From NCBI RefSeq assembly GCF_025460835.1, contig NZ_JAMXAY010000020.1, positions 1 through 64,000 on the forward strand: DNA of 64,000 nucleotides. The letters run 5' to 3'. Within the stretch, counting starts at the first letter, position 1. The number at the start of each line of letters is the position of its first letter. The notes beneath the pieces are model-generated. The model saw only the letters and a program-made list of their open reading frames with translations. It made no database searches and was not told where the DNA came from. A program made the position numbers and the translations under genes. This DNA comes from Parapedobacter soli (GTDB lineage Bacteria; Bacteroidota; Bacteroidia; Sphingobacteriales; Sphingobacteriaceae). Shown here piece after piece: positions 60,272 through 64,000 of the stretch.

Positions 60272-61246
60272 ATGGAAGACAAAAATATTTCCCGCCGCCG
60301 TTTTTTGGCTTCGGCCTCAGTGATGGTGGGTGCCGCGGTGGCCGCTCCTGCTTTTGGGATGCCAGCATATATCCCTAACCTCCGTAAACCCAATTCGGTT
60401 TTCAACGGGGTCCAAGTGGGGGTGATTACCTATTCTTTCCGCAGTCTGCCCAGCAGTGCCGAGGAAGTGCTGCGCTACTGTGTCGAGGCCGGGGTCAGTG
60501 CTGTTGAACTGATGGGTCCGGCAGCAGAGGCATTTGCCGGTGCACCGGAGCCGCCGGCGAGGACCGGCAATAAAGAGGACGATGCCGCCGCGCGTGATGC
60601 CTATCTCAAAACATTGGCTGCCTGGCGGGCCCGGGTACCGATGAAGCGGTTTGAGCAGTTGCGCAAGCTTTATAAGAGGGCCGGGGTGAGCATATACGGA
60701 TATAAGCCGAGTGCGTTGGGTGTGGGCAATACGGATGCTGAGGTGGATTATGCGTTTCGCGCCGCGAAGGCGCTGGGTGCGAACCAAGCGAACGTGGAGT
60801 TCCCGAAAGACCCGACACAAACCAAGCGGCTGGGCGATATCGCGAAACGCAATAAGGTCTATGTGGGCTACCATGGCCATTTGCAGCAAACCTTTGACAT
60901 GTGGGACGGTGCTTTTGCACAATCGCCCTATAACGCGGCCAACTTTGATATGGGACATTACGTAGCGGCGGGTTTTGACGCTATCCAATTTATCGAGGCC
61001 AAGCACCAGCATATTGTGAGCATGCACGTGAAGGACCGGAAGTCAAAGGCCAACGGTGGGGCCAACCTACCTTGGGGGGAGGGCGACACGCCAATAGCGG
61101 AAGCACTACAGCTTATGGCCGCCCGAAATTATAAGTTCCCGGCAACTATCGAATTGGAATACCCCGTGCCGGATGGTTCGGATGCCGTGAAAGAAGTGGC
61201 CCGGTGTGTGGAGTATGCGCGGAAAGCGCTGGAAAGAAAGGCATAA
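60272..61246 (+). CDS. Tat-exported TIM-barrel sugar isomerase/epimerase
   Basis: A 324-residue protein of the xylose isomerase-like/AP endonuclease 2 family. A twin-arginine signal covers residues 1-29 (SRRRFLASASVMVGAAVAAP). The barrel core starts VQVGVITYSFRSLPSSAEEVL and contains EFPKDPT, GYHGHLQQTFD (metal-ligand region), FDMGHYVAAG, HIVSMHVKDRK and TIELEYPV (final metal Glu). The Tat signal places it outside the cytoplasm, although most such isomerases are cytoplasmic. It could interconvert sugars or sugar acids before uptake. It precedes the gntP-type gene by 13 nt. Confidence 0.85.
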   Translation: MEDKNISRRRFLASASVMVGAAVAAPAFGMPAYIPNLRKPNSVFNGVQVGVITYSFRSLPSSAEEVLRYCVEAGVSAVELMGPAAEAFAGAPEPPARTGNKEDDAAARDAYLKTLAAWRARVPMKRFEQLRKLYKRAGVSIYGYKPSALGVGNTDAEVDYAFRAAKALGANQANVEFPKDPTQTKRLGDIAKRNKVYVGYHGHLQQTFDMWDGAFAQSPYNAANFDMGHYVAAGFDAIQFIEAKHQHIVSMHVKDRKSKANGGANLPWGEGDTPIAEALQLMAARNYKFPATIELEYPVPDGSDAVKEVARCVEYARKALERKA

Positions 61247-61259
61247 AGGCTAGGTTCCC

Positions 61260-62594
61260 TTGACTTCCGATTTCATTTATTTACTACTGTGTCTGCTAGC
61301 CGGTATCGGTATCATCGTAGTGCTTACTACCAAATACCGGATTACAGCCTTTTTTGCCCTAACTATAGCAGCATTTGTGGTGGGCGTCGGCTTGGGTATG
61401 CCCTTGCTGGAGGTGATGCAAATCGTCAAAGATGGTTTTGGGAATATACTTAAATCGTTGGCTCTCATCATTATTTTAGGTACGGTATTGGGGGCCGTAT
61501 TAGAGTATACCGGAAGTACGCGCGTTATGGCGTCCTACATACTCCAGAAAGTGGGAGAGAAACGTTCCCCCTTAGCCATGAGTATCACCGGGTTTATTGT
61601 CGGGCTTCCTATCTTTTGCGATTCGGGGTACATTGTACTTAGCGGGTTGAACAATTCCATCGCTAAGCGGACAGGCATTTCCCTTGCCGTAATGGCCACT
61701 TCGTTGGCTACGGGATTGTATGCTGTGCATTGTATGATCCCGCCGCATCCCGGAGCGGCAGCGGCGGCTGGTATCATCCAAGTAGATATCGGACGGTTAG
61801 TGCTTTTTGGTACCTTAGTTGCCATCCCGGCCATGTTAGCCGGCCATTTTTGGGCAAGATATGCTTCGCGCAAAATAGAGACTCCTAAAAATGATCATGC
61901 AGGTGATGAAATGCATGCAGACGATGAAGTCCTACCATCGGTATGGAGCGCGTTCCTGCCTATCGTAGTCCCCATCACGTTGATTGCCGTCAAATCATTT
62001 TTCACGGTAGACCCTCTGGTTACTGCCAATTGGTTTCAGAAAGCACTCATTGTCGGTGATCCCGTCATTGCACTAGCTATCGGTGTAATGCTAGCGTTTG
62101 CGTGCAGGCGCAGGTGGAAGAAAGAAGCAGTAAGCACCCTATTGCACGATGGCGTGGAGAAAGCAGGTGGCATCCTGCTCATCATTGGTGCGGGCGGTGC
62201 ATTTGGGGCGGTGCTGGCAGCTGCAAAAATCGGGGAACATTTCAGTGAAGCCTTACCACTCGCCAGTCTGGGCATCCTGTTTCCGTTTTTGATTACAGCA
62301 GTCATAAAAACTGCTCAAGGTTCTTCTACAGTGGCCATTATTACGGCTGCATCCATCGTGCTCCCTTTGTTGCCCACCTTGGGTTTGGATAATGAAAGTG
62401 GCCGTTTATTGAGTGTAATGGCCATGGGCGCCGGTTCTATGATGATCTCTCATGCCAATGATGCCTATTTCTGGGTAATCGCAAAGTTCTCTGGACTGCG
62501 TATGAAAACGATGCTCAGTGTCTATTCGGTAGCCTCCTGTATCATGGGCTTGGTTTCGTTGAGTATGGTATACCTGCTGTCGCTGTTTCTGTAG
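61260..62594 (+). CDS. GntP family gluconate/sugar-acid:H+ symporter
   Basis: A 444-residue integral membrane protein with about 12 hydrophobic segments from the N-terminus (DFIYLLLCLLAGIGIIVVLTT) to the end, no signal peptide, and a TTG start. Family motifs are GFGNILKSLALIIILGTVLG, FIVGLPIFCDSGYIVLSGL, HCMIPPHPGAAAAAGI and GGILLIIGAGGAFGAVLAAAKIG. GntP proteins take up gluconate, fructuronate and related aldonates with protons. Its location after the PQQ dehydrogenase/isomerase genes suggests import of an acid made in the periplasm; the substrate is inferred. Confidence 0.9.
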   Translation: MTSDFIYLLLCLLAGIGIIVVLTTKYRITAFFALTIAAFVVGVGLGMPLLEVMQIVKDGFGNILKSLALIIILGTVLGAVLEYTGSTRVMASYILQKVGEKRSPLAMSITGFIVGLPIFCDSGYIVLSGLNNSIAKRTGISLAVMATSLATGLYAVHCMIPPHPGAAAAAGIIQVDIGRLVLFGTLVAIPAMLAGHFWARYASRKIETPKNDHAGDEMHADDEVLPSVWSAFLPIVVPITLIAVKSFFTVDPLVTANWFQKALIVGDPVIALAIGVMLAFACRRRWKKEAVSTLLHDGVEKAGGILLIIGAGGAFGAVLAAAKIGEHFSEALPLASLGILFPFLITAVIKTAQGSSTVAIITAASIVLPLLPTLGLDNESGRLLSVMAMGAGSMMISHANDAYFWVIAKFSGLRMKTMLSVYSVASCIMGLVSLSMVYLLSLFL

Positions 62595-62602
62595 TGCTGT
62601 GG

Positions 62603-62629
62603 CAATTTTTTGGTTTAGCCGAAAAATTG
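62603..62629. terminator. Hairpin between gntP and the second sigma factor gene
   Basis: CAATTTTT (62603-62610) pairs with AAAAATTG (62622-62629), extended by a T-G pair and GG/CC, loop TTTAG: about 11 bp. It is AT-rich at its foot and has no downstream T-run, so it may be a weak bidirectional terminator or an operator for the sigma gene 32 nt downstream. Confidence 0.4.
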
Positions 62630-62660
62630 TGATATTAGGCGGGAAATGAACTAGCTTATT

Positions 62661-63257
62661 GTGACCGGATATTCCCAGATCGATGAAGAGGACTTGCTAG
62701 CCCGTTTGCAAGAAGGGGATGATTTAGCTTTTAAAACCGTATTTGAGCGTTACTACACTCGCCTATGTGTGTTTGCAGATCGGTATGTGCATGATAAGGA
62801 GGCCAGTAAAGATATCGTCAATGATGTATTTGTCAAATTTTGGAAAGCGCCGAAGCAATTCCACCAGCTGGATCACCTCCTTGCCAACCTTTATCTCACC
62901 ACGAAGCATACGGCGCTTAATCACCAGCAAGCTGTGGTCCGTTCCATGAGGCGCAATTTTACTTACCAGGCCGAGTTCGATGATCAAGATACCCACTACC
63001 TGACCGAAATCGCCCGCACAGAAATGTTGAATGAATTGCATGCGGCGATTGCCAAGTTGCCCGAAAAGGCCGGCAGAATTGTCCGTGAAACTTACTTGGA
63101 AGGAAAATCCAATCAAGAAGTTGCTGACGAAATGGGAATCAGCTTACAGACCTTGCGTAACCAGAAAAGCCGTGCATTGACTATTTTGCGTAATAGGCTC
63201 AATAAAGACAGCTTCGAATTGCTTATTGCCGGTATCTTTGTAATCCATTATTTTTAA
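62661..63257 (+). CDS. Second ECF-type sigma factor
   Basis: A 198-residue sigma-70 family protein from a GTG start. Region 2 is FERYYTRLCVFADRYVHDKEASKDIVNDVFVKFW and region 4 is IAKLPEKAGRIVRETYLEGKSNQEVADEMGISLQTLRNQKSRAL. It is the same clade as the first sigma factor but clearly diverged from it. Its fecR partner starts 73 nt downstream and runs out of the window, so the SusC/SusD pair it controls should lie beyond 64000. Confidence 0.91.
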   Translation: MTGYSQIDEEDLLARLQEGDDLAFKTVFERYYTRLCVFADRYVHDKEASKDIVNDVFVKFWKAPKQFHQLDHLLANLYLTTKHTALNHQQAVVRSMRRNFTYQAEFDDQDTHYLTEIARTEMLNELHAAIAKLPEKAGRIVRETYLEGKSNQEVADEMGISLQTLRNQKSRALTILRNRLNKDSFELLIAGIFVIHYF

Positions 63258-63330
63258 ATTTATTTTTTTCATAGCTCTTTGGTACAAATCCGATTCGGCG
63301 TTGTATAGTATATAATGACCAATATGGCGG

Positions 63331-64000
63331 ATGGATTTTAACAAGGAGAATACTTCGATAATTATTGGGCGAATCATTGCTCGCTCACTCAGCGGAACGA
63401 TTACACCGGCTGAACAGGCGGTGCTTGACGATTGGCTGAAAGATGATAAGCATCAAGAAATTTACACAGCCATCCGTAGCGGCCAATCCATAAACGATGC
63501 GTTATCTGCGTTTGATGACTTTGATGTAAACGAAGGTTACCTAAGATTTCAAGCAGCTATTAGCACAAAGAAAAGTGCGTGGTATAAGACGTGGGCTGCT
63601 GCTGCAGCCGTATTGGTGTTCGTGGCAACAGCCGTGACCATCTATTTGATGACGCAGAAGCCAGATCAGCCCATCGCAGCGATAATGGAAAGTAATCACG
63701 ATATCCCGCCCGGGGGTAATCGTGCTACACTCACCCTGGCCGATGGCCGCACGATAACCCTGGATGAAGCCCGAGACGGCATCGTCATCGGTGGCGATGA
63801 GATTACCTATAACGATGGCAACCCGCTGGCCGAAGTGGGTGGTGGTGGCATCACGCTATTGGAACTAAGTACACCAAAAGGGGGGACCTATCAAATTACG
63901 CTTTCAGACGGTACCCAAGTATGGCTGAACGCGGCATCTACGATGAAGTACCCGCCACATTTTGTGGGTAAGGAACGGGTGGTGGAACTGACCGGCGAAG
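63331..64000 (+). CDS. Second FecR-type anti-sigma factor (3' end beyond the window)
   Basis: An open frame from ATG 63331 to the last base, 223 codons visible. The N-terminal cytoplasmic part reads MDFNKENTSIIIGRIIARSL and SGTITPAEQAVLDDWLKDDK, and a membrane helix lies at about residues 89-109 (WAAAAAVLVFVATAVTIYLM). The periplasmic part begins GGNRATLTLADGRTITLDEA, identical in 39 of 40 residues to the first FecR over this block, then continues with the FecR core TYQITLSDGTQVWLNAASTM. The N-terminal half is quite different from the first FecR. The gene is truncated only by the window edge. Confidence 0.9.
   Translation, partial: MDFNKENTSIIIGRIIARSLSGTITPAEQAVLDDWLKDDKHQEIYTAIRSGQSINDALSAFDDFDVNEGYLRFQAAISTKKSAWYKTWAAAAAVLVFVATAVTIYLMTQKPDQPIAAIMESNHDIPPGGNRATLTLADGRTITLDEARDGIVIGGDEITYNDGNPLAEVGGGGITLLELSTPKGGTYQITLSDGTQVWLNAASTMKYPPHFVGKERVVELTGE

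Overview
This window is chromosomal DNA from a member of the Bacteroidota, most likely the Sphingobacteriaceae (Pedobacter/Parapedobacter-like; this is an inference from gene content). The supporting evidence is: SusC/SusD pairs driven by ECF sigma/FecR modules, the gliding lipoprotein gene gldH, a TANNTTTG-type -7 promoter box in front of many genes, almost no Shine-Dalgarno dependence, frequent TTG/GTG starts, a 29-residue basic mini-protein typical of the phylum, and roughly 50% GC. No tRNA, rRNA, insertion sequence, prophage or CRISPR array was found.

Layout. 1-5.7 kb: hemW, then a nucleotide-sugar operon (UDP-glucuronate decarboxylase, galE, an unknown 193-residue protein, rfbB) and a convergent LEA14-like lipoprotein. 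5.8-6.2 kb: a small AT-richer toxin-antitoxin remnant in which the antitoxin is intact but the PIN toxin has lost its middle. 6.4-9.4 kb: holB, ricT-like gene, gldH. 9.5-11.6 kb: GNAT acetyltransferase, CoA-binding protein, serine hydrolase lipoprotein. 11.7-17.3 kb: the early tetrapyrrole pathway in order hemA, hemC-hemD fusion, hemB, hemL, with an 18-unit heptanucleotide array filling the hemB-hemL gap. 17.3-20.7 kb: a glucuronate catabolic operon on the minus strand (SDR reductase, uxuA, uxaC). 21-24 kb: HU, a TPR protein, the mini-protein and RNase E/G. 24-36 kb: mostly housekeeping genes (miaA, radA, 5-FCL, efp) mixed with a Gfo/Idh/MocA oxidoreductase, a GH3-remnant serine hydrolase, an M19 dipeptidase, a ureohydrolase-like protein without its metal ligands, an SDR and a phosphoserine phosphatase carrying a gutted dehydrogenase domain. 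36-44 kb: a one-protein membrane-spanning transcription regulator, an outer-membrane beta-barrel receptor, and a PadR-PspC operon.

44.4-62.6 kb is the most interesting block: a polysaccharide utilisation locus. A Tat-exported Gfo/Idh/MocA protein and an esterase lead into an ECF sigma factor, FecR anti-sigma factor, STN-containing SusC, SusD, an unknown lipoprotein, a PQQ-type dehydrogenase with an inserted cytochrome c domain, a GH140/DUF4038-type glycosidase, a DUF1593 nucleoside-hydrolase-like protein, a Tat-exported TIM-barrel isomerase and a GntP-type sugar-acid permease. Together they suggest release of a sugar outside the cytoplasmic membrane, oxidation to an aldonate there, and uptake of the acid by GntP. 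That pathway is inference. From 62.6 kb a second ECF sigma/FecR module starts and runs off the window; its FecR shares a nearly identical 40-residue block with the first one.

Recurring regulatory themes visible in the DNA: several genes have the -7 box only about 4 nt before the ATG (candidate leaderless mRNAs); two operons contain 7-bp tandem arrays between their genes; a PadR-sized palindrome overlaps the padR promoter; and five GGG triplets at exact 11-bp spacing lie upstream of the 962-residue regulator.
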